64,000 nt of DNA, taken from NCBI RefSeq assembly GCF_021390545.1, contig NZ_JAJUWR010000014.1, positions 62,001 to 126,000 on the forward strand. Reading direction: 5' to 3'. Shown piece after piece: positions 44,024 to 53,320 of this stretch. Within the stretch, counting starts at the first letter, position 1; each line of letters begins with the position of its first letter. The translations under genes were made by a program, and so were the position numbers. The notes beneath the pieces were generated by a model. The model worked only from the letters and a program-made list of their open reading frames with translations. It searched no databases and was not told the origin of the DNA. The DNA is from Algoriphagus sp. AGSA1 (GTDB lineage Bacteria > Bacteroidota > Bacteroidia > Cytophagales > Cyclobacteriaceae).

Positions 44024-45337
44024 TTAATTACTTTTGACAGGAGTTGCCTTTCCCTCTAGGGGAGCTACTTTATCGCCTTCTTTGAGGTTTTTACTTACTA
44101 CGAAATAAGGCCCTGAGATGATTTGTTCGCCCTCAGTTAGCCCTTCTAAAACCTCGATGTTTTGAAAGTCAGAAATACCGGTTTTGATCTCCTTCAGCTT
44201 AGCGACTCCTCCATCATTGACAAATACCAGTTCTTTGGGACGAGTGGCTCCGGCCACAAGTGTATCCTGCATATGGTCTCGGGTAGTGACCGCAGCCAAT
44301 GGCACAGATAGCGCATCATTTTTTGAGTTGGTGATAATCTCCACTGAGGCCGTCATGCCAGGACGGAAAGGATATTTTTTGCCTTCTTGGACCAAGTCTT
44401 GGTAAGAGTCATTTAGAATTCTGATTTTCACTTTGAACTCGGTCACAGCATCAGCAGATGCTTTTACATTAGCTGTATTGGCTATGCTGGTCACTACGCC
44501 CTTGAAGGTTTTGCCAGTATATGCGTAGGAATCCACATCCACTATAGTGGTATCTCCCATACTCAATCGGACGATGTCATTTTCATTGACATCCACCCTG
44601 ACCTCCATTTTAGAAAGGTCAGCGATGGTCAGCATTTCCGTACCTGCCATTTGTTGCGTTCCTACCACACGTTCTCCCTGTTCTACCAAAAGGTTGGAAA
44701 CAATTCCATTTACTGGAGAATAGACGTTCGTCAAACGTAGATTTTCTGATGCTTCATCCACAGAGGCCTGCGAGCTTTTCACTACAAATTCTGCAGCTAA
44801 CACGTTTTGCTTGGCAGCTTCCAAATCCTTTTGCGCAGAGATATAGTCAGCCTGGGCTTGCTCAAAGTCGGCCACAGAAATAGCTTTGGACTCATATAAA
44901 CTCTTTTGTCTATTGAAGTTCTGTTCTGCTTGGGTGAACTGGGCTTCTGAGCGCTGCAATGCTGCCCGGGTTTGTGATAAATTAGCTTCTTGTTGGGAGA
45001 AATTGGCTTTGGTTCTATTGAGCGCAGAGATAAAGTTGTCAGGCCTGATTTTCACCAAAAGCATACCGGCGGCCACAGAATCTCCTTCTTTTACATTTAG
45101 GGAGATTATCTCACCTGCAACATCTGGACTGAGTTTAACCTCTACTTCAGGTTGTATTTCTCCTGAGGCACTCACTTTTTCGATGATGGGCACTTTTTTT
45201 ACTGTTGAGACTTCCACCTGTGTTTGTTTTTCACCACCTACCCATCCGGCATTTCGGGCGATAACCGCAAAAATGATGAGGACTACTATTCCTCCCAGGA
45301 GGTAATACAATAGCTTGTTTGATTTCTTATTAGCCAT
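44024..45337 (-). CDS. HlyD/MacA-type efflux periplasmic adaptor (membrane fusion protein)
   Basis: A 437-aa protein anchored by an N-terminal membrane helix (LLYYLLGGIVVLIIFAVIA). The lipoyl half-motifs are EVKLSPDVAGEIISLNVKEGDSVAAG and VYSPVNGIVSNLLVEQGERVVG, flanking a long coiled-coil hairpin (about residues 95-200, rich in Gln and Glu). The beta-barrel and membrane-proximal domains follow (MEVRVDVNENDIVRL, FRPGMTASVEI). It would bridge an inner-membrane pump to TolC. It lies 3 bases after tolC in the same operon. The pump gene is not in this unit. Confidence 0.9.
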   Translation of the reverse strand: MANKKSNKLLYYLLGGIVVLIIFAVIARNAGWVGGEKQTQVEVSTVKKVPIIEKVSASGEIQPEVEVKLSPDVAGEIISLNVKEGDSVAAGMLLVKIRPDNFISALNRTKANFSQQEANLSQTRAALQRSEAQFTQAEQNFNRQKSLYESKAISVADFEQAQADYISAQKDLEAAKQNVLAAEFVVKSSQASVDEASENLRLTNVYSPVNGIVSNLLVEQGERVVGTQQMAGTEMLTIADLSKMEVRVDVNENDIVRLSMGDTTIVDVDSYAYTGKTFKGVVTSIANTANVKASADAVTEFKVKIRILNDSYQDLVQEGKKYPFRPGMTASVEIITNSKNDALSVPLAAVTTRDHMQDTLVAGATRPKELVFVNDGGVAKLKEIKTGISDFQNIEVLEGLTEGEQIISGPYFVVSKNLKEGDKVAPLEGKATPVKSN

Positions 45338-45340
45338 GGT

Positions 45341-46690
45341 TTAATTGAGATTAATGGGGTTACCCAGGTAAAAATCAAGAACTTTTACCCTGAAAATGTA
45401 TGTGTATTTCGCATTAAGCAAATCTGCCTGCGCATTGAAAAGGTTGTTTTGTGCCACCTGAAAATCTACAGAATTGATAGCGCCTAAGTCAAATCTTTGT
45501 TGGGCGATACGGAAAGTTTCCTTTAGACTTTCTACCTGAATCAGAGATGATTCATAAGTAAGCTGTGCTGCAAGGGCGCTATTATAGGCAGTTTCAATAT
45601 CATTACGTAGCTGGTTTTCGGCTTCTAATTCTGCTACTTCCGAGATTTGCTTTTGTACTCTGGCTCTTTGCACGTTTGCTTTGTTGCTCAGCCTGGAAAA
45701 GAGAGGAATGCTAAGTTGAAGATTAACTGCCTCCGATAAGTTGTTCTCTATCTGCTGTCCAAATGTGGGCCTTTCTGTTCCATACACTTGATCCACATAA
45801 TTGGAAAAGATGTTTGCACCAATTCCAAGAGTGGGATAATATCCTCCTTTTGCAAGTTTAACCCCGTATTCAGCGCTGAGTACATTTGCCTGTGCGGCTT
45901 TGATTTCGGGCATAAATCTCATTGCCTCATTGTATATGTCTTTTGGGGTTTCTGTGGCCATCAGCAACTCATTGATTTCGAATTCGGGCTCAATCACCGA
46001 AAACTCCGATGTATAAGGTATCTGCAGGGCCTGGGCTAAGTTGAGTTTCGCAATGTTGTAGTTATTTTTTGCATTGATCAGATTCACCTGGTTTGTGGCA
46101 TTTTGTGCCTGCACGTCCAATTGGTCGGAGAGGGGAAGTGATCCCGCTTCTACCAATTTGGTGGTTCTTGTCAGTTGGTCTGAGGTAGAGGCCAGTTGAT
46201 TTTCCGCTACGTTTACCTGCTCGCGGTTGAAGACCACATTGATAAACAAGTTGATGATATTTAATGTGATATCATTTTTGGTAGCTTCTATATTATACAT
46301 GCCTGCTTCCAGATCCACTTTTGATTGTTTAATGGAATTATTGATCTGATTTCCGGCAAATATGGTGGCATTGGATGAAGCCGATACGTTAACATTTCCG
46401 ATTCGGGCGGTTTCAAAAAGGTTTGTTACCGGGTTGATTGATCTACCCCATCTATACCCTGTACTTGCTCCCGCAGAAAGATTGGGATAGCGTTCACCTT
46501 GGGCTTGCAGGAGATTGGCTTCAACGGTCTGCTGGTTCAATACACTTCGTTTCAGCGAGAGGTTGTTTTCAAGAGCAATAGCAACCGCCGTTTCCAAATC
46601 GATGGGGCCGGAGGGAATAATAGGTTCTTGTGCAAAAATCGAAAAACCAATTCCAGTTGCCAAGGCAATGCTTAGTAGGAATTTTTTCAT
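45341..46690 (-). CDS. TolC-family outer membrane efflux protein
   Basis: A 449-aa protein with signal peptide FLLSIALATGIGFSIFAQEP. It has the duplicated TolC/OEP repeat structure: ETAVAIALENNLSLKRSVLNQQTVEANLLQAQGERYPNLS in the first half and AEYGVKLAKGGYYPTLGIGANIF in the second, with long helical stretches suited to the periplasmic tunnel. The ATG at 46688-46690 gives the signal peptide; a TTG six codons earlier is unlikely. It is 7 bases after the serine dehydratase subunit and 3 bases before the efflux adaptor. Confidence 0.9.
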   Translation of the reverse strand: MKKFLLSIALATGIGFSIFAQEPIIPSGPIDLETAVAIALENNLSLKRSVLNQQTVEANLLQAQGERYPNLSAGASTGYRWGRSINPVTNLFETARIGNVNVSASSNATIFAGNQINNSIKQSKVDLEAGMYNIEATKNDITLNIINLFINVVFNREQVNVAENQLASTSDQLTRTTKLVEAGSLPLSDQLDVQAQNATNQVNLINAKNNYNIAKLNLAQALQIPYTSEFSVIEPEFEINELLMATETPKDIYNEAMRFMPEIKAAQANVLSAEYGVKLAKGGYYPTLGIGANIFSNYVDQVYGTERPTFGQQIENNLSEAVNLQLSIPLFSRLSNKANVQRARVQKQISEVAELEAENQLRNDIETAYNSALAAQLTYESSLIQVESLKETFRIAQQRFDLGAINSVDFQVAQNNLFNAQADLLNAKYTYIFRVKVLDFYLGNPINLN

Positions 46691-46697
46691 AATGTAA

Positions 46698-47375
46698 TTA
46701 AAGGTCAATGTCAGGTATGTATATTAATTCGGTGATCCAGGGTAAAGATTTTAAATAATTAAGTGTGATTTCATTGATCCCTGAATCCATCTCTATCACA
46801 TGGCAAGCTATGTCATTTTTGCCTTTTCTAGAAACAGACATGGTAGCGATATTGGCTTTTTCCTGAGCGATCACTGCGGAGATAAATGCAATGGCACCGG
46901 AAATATCCTCTGCCTTTATTATGAGTGTATGGTTAGCGGCCGAGAAGTTGGCCACAAAACCGTCAACTTCTGAAATATTGATCACTCCGCCACCCAGGCT
47001 TTCACCCACTACTTCTACAGAACGGTCTCCTTTTACGAGATTCAACTTTATAGTATTGGGATGGTGTATGGAGGAATTGCCAATAGATCTAAACCGATAG
47101 GTAAATCCTTTGTCTTGAGCAATCTCCAGGGACGTCTTAATATTGGCATCATCGGTTTTGAAGTCCATCAAACCACCAATAATAGCCCTGTCGCTTCCAT
47201 GACCTTCATAGGTTCTGGCAAAGGAATTATAAAATGTGATGGAAGCATCATCAGGTATTCCTCCCAATATGCGGATAGCTGCTCTGGCTATTCTGACTAC
47301 TCCTGCTGTGTGAGAAGAAGATGGCCCGATCATTATTGGTCCTATCATATCAAAAACACTACTTTTATTTGCCAT
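46698..47375 (-). CDS. sdaAB: L-serine dehydratase, iron-sulfur-dependent, beta subunit
   Basis: A 225-aa protein. The motif VFDMIGPIMIGPSSSHTAGVVRIARAA is diagnostic of the beta subunit of two-subunit L-serine dehydratases, and the C-terminal region KANIATMSVSRKGKNDIACHVIEMD is an ACT-like domain. The alpha subunit, which carries the iron-sulfur cysteines, is not next to it, so its partner must be elsewhere. The enzyme converts serine to pyruvate and ammonia. It is the first gene of an operon with tolC and an efflux adaptor, an unusual pairing. Confidence 0.9.
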   Translation of the reverse strand: MANKSSVFDMIGPIMIGPSSSHTAGVVRIARAAIRILGGIPDDASITFYNSFARTYEGHGSDRAIIGGLMDFKTDDANIKTSLEIAQDKGFTYRFRSIGNSSIHHPNTIKLNLVKGDRSVEVVGESLGGGVINISEVDGFVANFSAANHTLIIKAEDISGAIAFISAVIAQEKANIATMSVSRKGKNDIACHVIEMDSGINEITLNYLKSLPWITELIYIPDIDL

Positions 47376-47530
47376 CTGGGACTAATATTCCAATTTTGGT
47401 GCTAAGGTAAAATCCTGTGCATGATTTTAAACAAAAATCCATGTTTATTGTATAGAACCTGCTTTAAATGGTCTGACATTGACATAGTTTAACAAATCCA
47501 TAAGCAAACAAATTAGCTAACTGAGCGATA

Positions 47531-48355
47531 ATGAACAGTTTTATGACCGAAAACGAAACAACCTATCAAAAACTTTCATCTAGTGATTTATGGTCTTCAC
47601 AAGCTGTCGTAGAATTCCCTGTGCGAGCGATGAGTTTTGGAGATGGGTTATTTGAAACTATGGTTTTTGATCATGGTGAAATTAGGTTTTTTGACAAACA
47701 TATTAAAAGATTATTTGAAGGGATGGGAGTATTGGGTCTAAAATCAGAAGATATCAAACCTAGGGAGTTACTACATTTCTTGAGAGAGAGTTATCCTGAC
47801 AGTAAACTTCGCGTGCGGTGGAATGTAGTCAGAGCCGGCAAAGGAAAATACACTCCTGAGTGTAATGAAGTGATGCAAACCCTTCAGCTCTCTGAGTTCA
47901 AGGCCGCCTCTGCTGTCAAAGAATCAGCTGATGTTTCTTTGAAGATCCACTTATTTCCCACGCCATGGGCTAATCTTAAAACGCTCAATGCACTGCCCTA
48001 TGTACTGGCAAACCTAGAGAGAGCTGAAAGGGGATTGGATGAGATAATTCTTATGGATTATAGGGGATTTGTCTCTGAGGCTGGTGCTTCGAATGTTTTT
48101 TGGGTAAAAGACGAGGTCATTTACACCCCATCTCTTTCCTGCAGTTGTATAAATGGAATAAGCAGGCAGGCAATCCTTGACCAATTAACGAAAAAATCTG
48201 TTCCTTTTCATGAAGGTGAATATAAAATCAGTGAATTAGAGGTGTCAGATCAGATATTTGTTTCTAACTGTACGGGGATCAGTTACTTGAGTAGATTCCG
48301 GGGAAGAGGGTTGGATATACGTCCTTTGGACTTTTTAGAACTAATATTTCATTAA
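47531..48355 (+). CDS. Class IV aminotransferase, PabC-like (aminodeoxychorismate lyase)
   Basis: A 274-aa fold-type IV PLP enzyme. The N-terminal motif SFGDGLFETMVFDHGEIRFFDKHIKRL is typical. The expected PLP lysine is in WANLKTLNALPYVLANLERAERGLDEIILMDYRGFVSEAGASNVFWV, which has the family's EAG-SN-F signature. Aminodeoxychorismate lyase (p-aminobenzoate synthesis) is the closest match in motif spacing, but branched-chain or D-amino acid aminotransferases are related. It stands alone, upstream of the xylose operon. Confidence 0.8.
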   Translation: MNSFMTENETTYQKLSSSDLWSSQAVVEFPVRAMSFGDGLFETMVFDHGEIRFFDKHIKRLFEGMGVLGLKSEDIKPRELLHFLRESYPDSKLRVRWNVVRAGKGKYTPECNEVMQTLQLSEFKAASAVKESADVSLKIHLFPTPWANLKTLNALPYVLANLERAERGLDEIILMDYRGFVSEAGASNVFWVKDEVIYTPSLSCSCINGISRQAILDQLTKKSVPFHEGEYKISELEVSDQIFVSNCTGISYLSRFRGRGLDIRPLDFLELIFH

Positions 48356-48375
48356 TTTGAATTAGGCATAATTTA

Positions 48376-48407
48376 TTGTACACGTTGCCATGAAAATATT
48401 ATCTTTA
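48376..48407 (+). promoter_or_regulatory. Candidate promoter of the xylose operon
   Basis: TTG (48376-48378), 21 bases, then TATCTTTA (48400-48407) is close to the Bacteroidota -33/-7 pattern, 66 bases before the symporter ATG. The match is not perfect. Confidence 0.38.
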
Positions 48408-48472
48408 TCGGCCTATTCTAATAAGATTAGTCGTTTACCCAAACTAACTGCCCAAACCTAACCTAATAATTT

Positions 48473-50116
48473 ATGCTCTTAGAACCCTTAGACTTAGCCG
48501 TTTTTATAGGCTACTGTTTACTCATCATAGGGATGGGTATTTTTGTATCCCGTGAGAAGAAAGGTCACGTTAAAAATTCCTCTGATTATTTCCTTGCTTC
48601 CAAGGCTTTGCCTTGGTGGGCAGTAGGCGCGTCATTGATAGCCTCCAACATTTCCGCTGAACAGTTTATAGGGATGTCAGGATCCGGATTTGCGCTGGGA
48701 TTGGCGATTTCTACCTATGAGTGGATGGCCGCTGTTACTTTACTTGTAGTTGCCATCTTCTTTTTGCCGGTGTATATCAAGAAGGGGATCTACACTATGC
48801 CCGGGTTTCTATTGGACAGATATGATACCAGAGTAAGGACCACAATGGCCATTTTCTGGTTGTTGCTTTATGTGTTTGTCAATCTTACTTCTGTGTTGTA
48901 TTTGGGTGCGCTTAGCTTAAATACAATCCTGAATGTGCCTATGGGCTACGGTATAGCTGGCCTGGCGCTCTTTGCGATGATATATTCCATCGATGGAGGT
49001 CTGAAAGCTGTGGCATGGACTGATGTTATTCAGGTATTCTTTTTGATTGCAGGCGGTCTTGCTACTACCTATATAGCTTTGCAGATGGTGGGGAGTGGTG
49101 ATGCATGGGAAGGCCTTGGATTGCTGAGAAGAGAGGTTCCAGGGCACTTTTCTATGATTTTGTCCAAAGGTGAAATGATGATTCCTGATGGAGCCGGTGG
49201 TACCCGTGATGCATATCTAGACCTGCCTGGTATATCTGTGCTGGTAGGCGGTATGTGGATTACAAATCTTAGCTATTGGGGATTCAACCAATACATCACC
49301 CAGAGAGCCTTAGCTGCAAAGAGCTTGGATGAAGCCCAGAAAGGGATGATTTTCGCAGGTTTCCTGAAGCTACTTATGCCACTGATCGTGGTGATACCGG
49401 GTATTGCGGCCTATGTGATCGTGACTAACGGCATCGACGTAGGTTTTATCGAATCTATGAAAGACCCTATTACAGGCATCATTAAGTCAGATAGGGCTTA
49501 TCCTACTTTACTTCAGCTTTTACCGGTAGGTCTAAAAGGCCTGGCATTTGCGGCATTGACTGCGGCAATTGTTTCTTCCTTGGCTTCCATGGCCAATAGT
49601 ACTTCCACTATTTTCACCATGGATATCTATAATAAGTACATCGGGAAGAATTCCTCAGAAGCCAAGCAGGTAAAAGTTGGTAGAATCACTGCTTTGGTTG
49701 CTTTTGGGGTAGCTTCGATCGTTGCTCCAGCATTAGGCGCATTGGATCAGGCATTCCAGTTTATCCAAGAATATACCGGATTTATCAGTCCGGGGGTATT
49801 TGCGATCTTTTTCTTCGGGGTATTCTGGAAAAAGACAACCTCAAATGCAGCCCTTACCGGAGCTGCATTGAGCATCCCACTCTCAATAGTTCTCAAGTTG
49901 GTTTTTCCAGCTTTACCCTTCATCGACAGAATGGGAGTTGTATTCTTGATCGTGGCCGCATTGATGATCATAATCAGTTTGGTAGAAGGCAAAGGGAAAG
50001 ACCATCCAAATAGCATCGAAATCAATAAAGAGTTGTTCAGTACGAGTACCACATTCAAAATCGGCGCTGTCTTGATCGCTGGCATTACTGCAGCTCTATA
50101 CATCGTATTCTGGTAA
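48473..50116 (+). CDS. Sodium/solute symporter (SGLT family), probable xylose transporter
   Basis: A 547-aa membrane protein with about 14 membrane segments. SSS-family motifs include SSDYFLASKALPWWAVGASLIASNISAEQFIGMSGSGFALG and NLSYWGFNQYITQRALAAKS, followed by LAFAALTAAIVSSLASMANSTSTIFTMDIYNKYI, which has the sodium-site serines. It is 15 bases before xylB and in the same operon as xylA, so sodium-driven xylose uptake is the likely role. The substrate is inferred from neighbours. Confidence 0.88.
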   Translation: MLLEPLDLAVFIGYCLLIIGMGIFVSREKKGHVKNSSDYFLASKALPWWAVGASLIASNISAEQFIGMSGSGFALGLAISTYEWMAAVTLLVVAIFFLPVYIKKGIYTMPGFLLDRYDTRVRTTMAIFWLLLYVFVNLTSVLYLGALSLNTILNVPMGYGIAGLALFAMIYSIDGGLKAVAWTDVIQVFFLIAGGLATTYIALQMVGSGDAWEGLGLLRREVPGHFSMILSKGEMMIPDGAGGTRDAYLDLPGISVLVGGMWITNLSYWGFNQYITQRALAAKSLDEAQKGMIFAGFLKLLMPLIVVIPGIAAYVIVTNGIDVGFIESMKDPITGIIKSDRAYPTLLQLLPVGLKGLAFAALTAAIVSSLASMANSTSTIFTMDIYNKYIGKNSSEAKQVKVGRITALVAFGVASIVAPALGALDQAFQFIQEYTGFISPGVFAIFFFGVFWKKTTSNAALTGAALSIPLSIVLKLVFPALPFIDRMGVVFLIVAALMIIISLVEGKGKDHPNSIEINKELFSTSTTFKIGAVLIAGITAALYIVFW

Positions 50117-50130
50117 AAAAAACACATTAA

Positions 50131-51633
50131 ATGAGACGTTTACTTTTAGGGATTGACATTGGAAGCTCCTCTGTCAAGACTTCATTACTTGACGCTGATT
50201 CAGGAAAGTCTATTTTATCGAAGGCTTTTCCTGAAGAGGAAATGATCATAGATTCTCCCGAAAAGGGCTGGGCTGAACAAGACCCGGAAACTTGGTGGAA
50301 GTATGTACAACACTCTATCCGATATGTACTGAGCAAGACAAAAGTGCAAAACGGAGAACTTAAGGGAATCGGCATAGCTTATCAAATGCATGGCTTGGTC
50401 CTGGTAGATAAGAATCAGAATGTACTAAGGCCTTCTATCATATGGTGCGACAGCCGTGCCGTAGGCATAGGTGAGAAGGCCTTCAAAGAACTCGGAGAAG
50501 AATATTGCCTTAAAAACCTATTGAATTCTCCTGGGAACTTCACCGCGTCCAAGCTCCGCTGGGTGATAGAGAATGAACCTGAGTTAGCCTCCAGAATCCA
50601 TAAAATGATGCTTCCCGGTGATTACATAGCGATGAAACTGAGTGGGGAGATCTGTACTTCCGAGACTGGATTGTCTGAGGGCATATTCTGGGATTTTCAG
50701 AAGAATGGTTTGAGTGACAAAGTGCTCAACAACTACCAAATCTCTAAATCTTGGATACCTGAAGTGGTTCCTTCTTATTCCATTCAGGGAAGAGTGTCAG
50801 CTATGGCATCTGAAGTTACAGGTTTAGAAGAGGGGGTTCCTATTTCTTACCGTGCGGGGGATCAACCAAATAATGCTTTTTCCCTTCAGGTATTGAAGCC
50901 GGGAGAATTGGCGACTACAGCCGGAACTTCAGGTACGGTGTATGGGGTAGCAGACAAGCCTCTTCATGATCCTTTATCCAGAGTTAATACCTTTGTACAT
51001 GTCAACCATGCAAAAGAGAATCCAAGTTATGGAGTACTGCTATGTGTGAATGGTACCGGGATACTCAATAGTTGGCTTAAAAAAATAATGGGAGCCGGAC
51101 ATATTGAATACGATGAAATGAATAATCTTGGCGGCTCTGCCCCGATCGGCTCGGAAGGTCTCACTTTCATTCCTTTTGGTAACGGGGCGGAGCGAATCAT
51201 GCAAAACAAACCGGTGGGAGCACATCTACTTGGCCTGGATCTGCTAAAGCATGATAAACGACATATGATACGGGCTGCTCAGGAAGGTATTGTTTCTGCG
51301 CTTACCTTTGGCTTTCGAATCATGCAGGATATGGGACTTGACCTGAATACTGTAAAAGCTGGAAAAGCAAACATGTTCCTCAGCCCTATATTCCGGAAGA
51401 CCTTTGTTCACATGAACAAAGTGGTACTGGAACTCTATGATACGGACGGTGCCCAAGGTGCTGCTAGGGGTGCTGGGATTGGCGCAGGTGTATTTGCGAG
51501 CGAGGCAGAAGCTTTTGAAGGACTGGAATTAGTAGAGACCATAGAGCCAAACGAGCATTTCTATGATCCCTACGAAGAAGTCTATTCTACCTGGAAGGGA
51601 CATTTGGAAGCAATACAAAAAATGAATAAATAA
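50131..51633 (+). CDS. xylB: Xylulokinase
   Basis: A 500-aa FGGY-family kinase that phosphorylates D-xylulose to xylulose-5-phosphate. It starts LLLGIDIGSSSVKTSLLD (phosphate-1 motif). IGIAYQMHGLVLVDKNQNVLRPSIIWCDSRA is the xylulokinase N-domain, LPGDYIAMKLSGEICTSETGLSEG is shared with FGGY kinases, and GAQGAARGAGIGAG is the C-terminal ATP-site region. Length is normal. It lies 15 bases after the symporter and 37 bases before xylA, giving a compact uptake-isomerisation-phosphorylation unit. Confidence 0.94.
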   Translation: MRRLLLGIDIGSSSVKTSLLDADSGKSILSKAFPEEEMIIDSPEKGWAEQDPETWWKYVQHSIRYVLSKTKVQNGELKGIGIAYQMHGLVLVDKNQNVLRPSIIWCDSRAVGIGEKAFKELGEEYCLKNLLNSPGNFTASKLRWVIENEPELASRIHKMMLPGDYIAMKLSGEICTSETGLSEGIFWDFQKNGLSDKVLNNYQISKSWIPEVVPSYSIQGRVSAMASEVTGLEEGVPISYRAGDQPNNAFSLQVLKPGELATTAGTSGTVYGVADKPLHDPLSRVNTFVHVNHAKENPSYGVLLCVNGTGILNSWLKKIMGAGHIEYDEMNNLGGSAPIGSEGLTFIPFGNGAERIMQNKPVGAHLLGLDLLKHDKRHMIRAAQEGIVSALTFGFRIMQDMGLDLNTVKAGKANMFLSPIFRKTFVHMNKVVLELYDTDGAQGAARGAGIGAGVFASEAEAFEGLELVETIEPNEHFYDPYEEVYSTWKGHLEAIQKMNK

Positions 51634-51670
51634 TTTTCAAACCTATAAAACCTAATAAACCAAAGTAAAC

Positions 51671-52984
51671 ATGTCAAAAACTTATTTCTCTTCAATCGAT
51701 AAAATCCCTTTCGAAGGCAAGGAAAGTGATAATCCATTGGCTTTTAGATTTTACGACGAGAACCGTATCATCGCTGGGAAAACCATGAAGGAGCACTTCA
51801 AGTTTGCTATAGCCTATTGGCATTCCTTCTGTGGCACGGGAGGAGATCCATTTGGTCCGGGCACTATCATTCATCCATGGGATGCGGCTGAGGATCCTGT
51901 TCAGCGGGCCAAAGACAAAATGGATGCTGCTTTCGAATTCATCACCAAGATCGGAGCTCCTTACTACTGCTTCCATGATATTGACTTGATCGATGAGGGG
52001 CCAACCCTTGGTGAATATGAGAAAAGAATGCAGATCATTACAGAGTATGCAAAACAAAAACAGGCTGAAACCGGTGTGAAATTGCTATGGGGCACTGCAA
52101 ACGTATTCAGCAACCCACGCTACATGAACGGAGCTTCCACAAACCCTGATTTTAATGTGGTTTCGTGGGCAGGTACACAGGTGAAAAACGCTATAGACGC
52201 TACTATAGCACTGGGTGGAGAAAACTACGTCTTCTGGGGTGGCCGTGAAGGTTACATGTCTTTGCTGAACACTGACATGAAGCGGGAGACTGAGCACCTT
52301 GCCCAATTCCTGACGATAGCCCGCGATTACGCTAGAAAGAATGGATTCAAAGGGACATTCTTCATTGAGCCCAAACCGATGGAGCCAACTAAGCATCAAT
52401 ATGATTATGATGCCGCCACGGTAATAGGGTTCTTGAGACAACATGGTCTTGATAAAGATTTCAAGTTGAACATCGAGGTCAACCACGCTACTCTGGCCGG
52501 ACATACTTTCCAACATGAGTTACAGGTATGTGCTGATGCCGGAATGCTCGGAAGTATCGATGCCAATAGAGGTGACTACCAAAACGGTTGGGATACAGAC
52601 CAGTTTGCAATGAATCTACAGGAAATGACTGAAGCAATGCTTGTATTGCTGACTTCGGCGGGCATCCAAGGTGGAGGAGTGAATTTTGATGCCAAGATCA
52701 GAAGAAACTCCACAGATATGGATGATCTATTCCTTGCCCATATCGGAAGTATGGATGCTTTTGCAAGAGGTATGTTGATTGCTCAGGATATTCTGGAGAA
52801 GTCTGATTACCTGGAAAGAAGAAAGAACCGTTATGCCAGCTTTGATTCCGGCAAAGGCAAAGCTTTCGAAGAAGGCAAGCTTACTTTAGAGGATTTGAGA
52901 AATTATGCCGCGGAAGTAGGGGAGCCTGTGCAGACAAGCGGTAAGCAGGAGTATTTCGAAAATCTATTGAATAGATTTATCTAA
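51671..52984 (+). CDS. xylA: Xylose isomerase
   Basis: A 437-aa class II xylose isomerase (long form with N-terminal extension). Motifs are [41 protein letters not shown] (catalytic His/Asp pair), [35 protein letters not shown] (metal Glu), [18 protein letters not shown] and [18 protein letters not shown]. It converts D-xylose to D-xylulose. It is the last gene of the xylose operon, followed by a terminator at 53045. All metal-binding residues appear present. Confidence 0.97.
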   Translation: MSKTYFSSIDKIPFEGKESDNPLAFRFYDENRIIAGKTMKEHFKFAIAYWHSFCGTGGDPFGPGTIIHPWDAAEDPVQRAKDKMDAAFEFITKIGAPYYCFHDIDLIDEGPTLGEYEKRMQIITEYAKQKQAETGVKLLWGTANVFSNPRYMNGASTNPDFNVVSWAGTQVKNAIDATIALGGENYVFWGGREGYMSLLNTDMKRETEHLAQFLTIARDYARKNGFKGTFFIEPKPMEPTKHQYDYDAATVIGFLRQHGLDKDFKLNIEVNHATLAGHTFQHELQVCADAGMLGSIDANRGDYQNGWDTDQFAMNLQEMTEAMLVLLTSAGIQGGGVNFDAKIRRNSTDMDDLFLAHIGSMDAFARGMLIAQDILEKSDYLERRKNRYASFDSGKGKAFEEGKLTLEDLRNYAAEVGEPVQTSGKQEYFENLLNRFI

Positions 52985-53320
52985 TATTTATAGAATGACT
53001 TATCCAGGGTAACCCAAACGAGGTTGTCTGGGTCAAAATTAATTTAGCATCGGGTTTCAACTCGATGCTATTTTTGTATTATAGGGGATGCAAGATGAAT
53101 CAAGACCTGGATTTTACAATAGGGGAGCTAATGTGGATTTTATTTACGCCCTATCATGTTTTTTCCTTCTATCTCATGTATGCTGTTCCTGCAAAATGAA
53201 ACCCATTGATATATTGGGGGTTATGGCTCTGTTTGAAATGACCTGTTGGATGTGTGCAATAGGGGCGATCAATAGATAAATTGCCACTACACTGATATTT
53301 GATAAAACAATTTAGGATTC
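52985..53320 (+). other. 336-base gap between xylose and capsule operons
   Basis: It contains the xylA terminator and otherwise short frames without coding character. One open frame (53088-53279) was judged random. No clear promoter for the capsule operon was recognised. Confidence 0.45.
53045..53076 (+). terminator. Rho-independent terminator of the xylose operon
   Basis: TAGCATCG and CGATGCTA form an 8-base stem with a 10-base loop, followed by five T. It lies 60 bases after the xylA stop. Confidence 0.8.

Noticed and set aside
53088..53279. 63-aa frame between xylA and the capsule operon
   Set aside because: It is Cys-rich with no domain or promoter, and an alternative frame is equally open; treated as chance.
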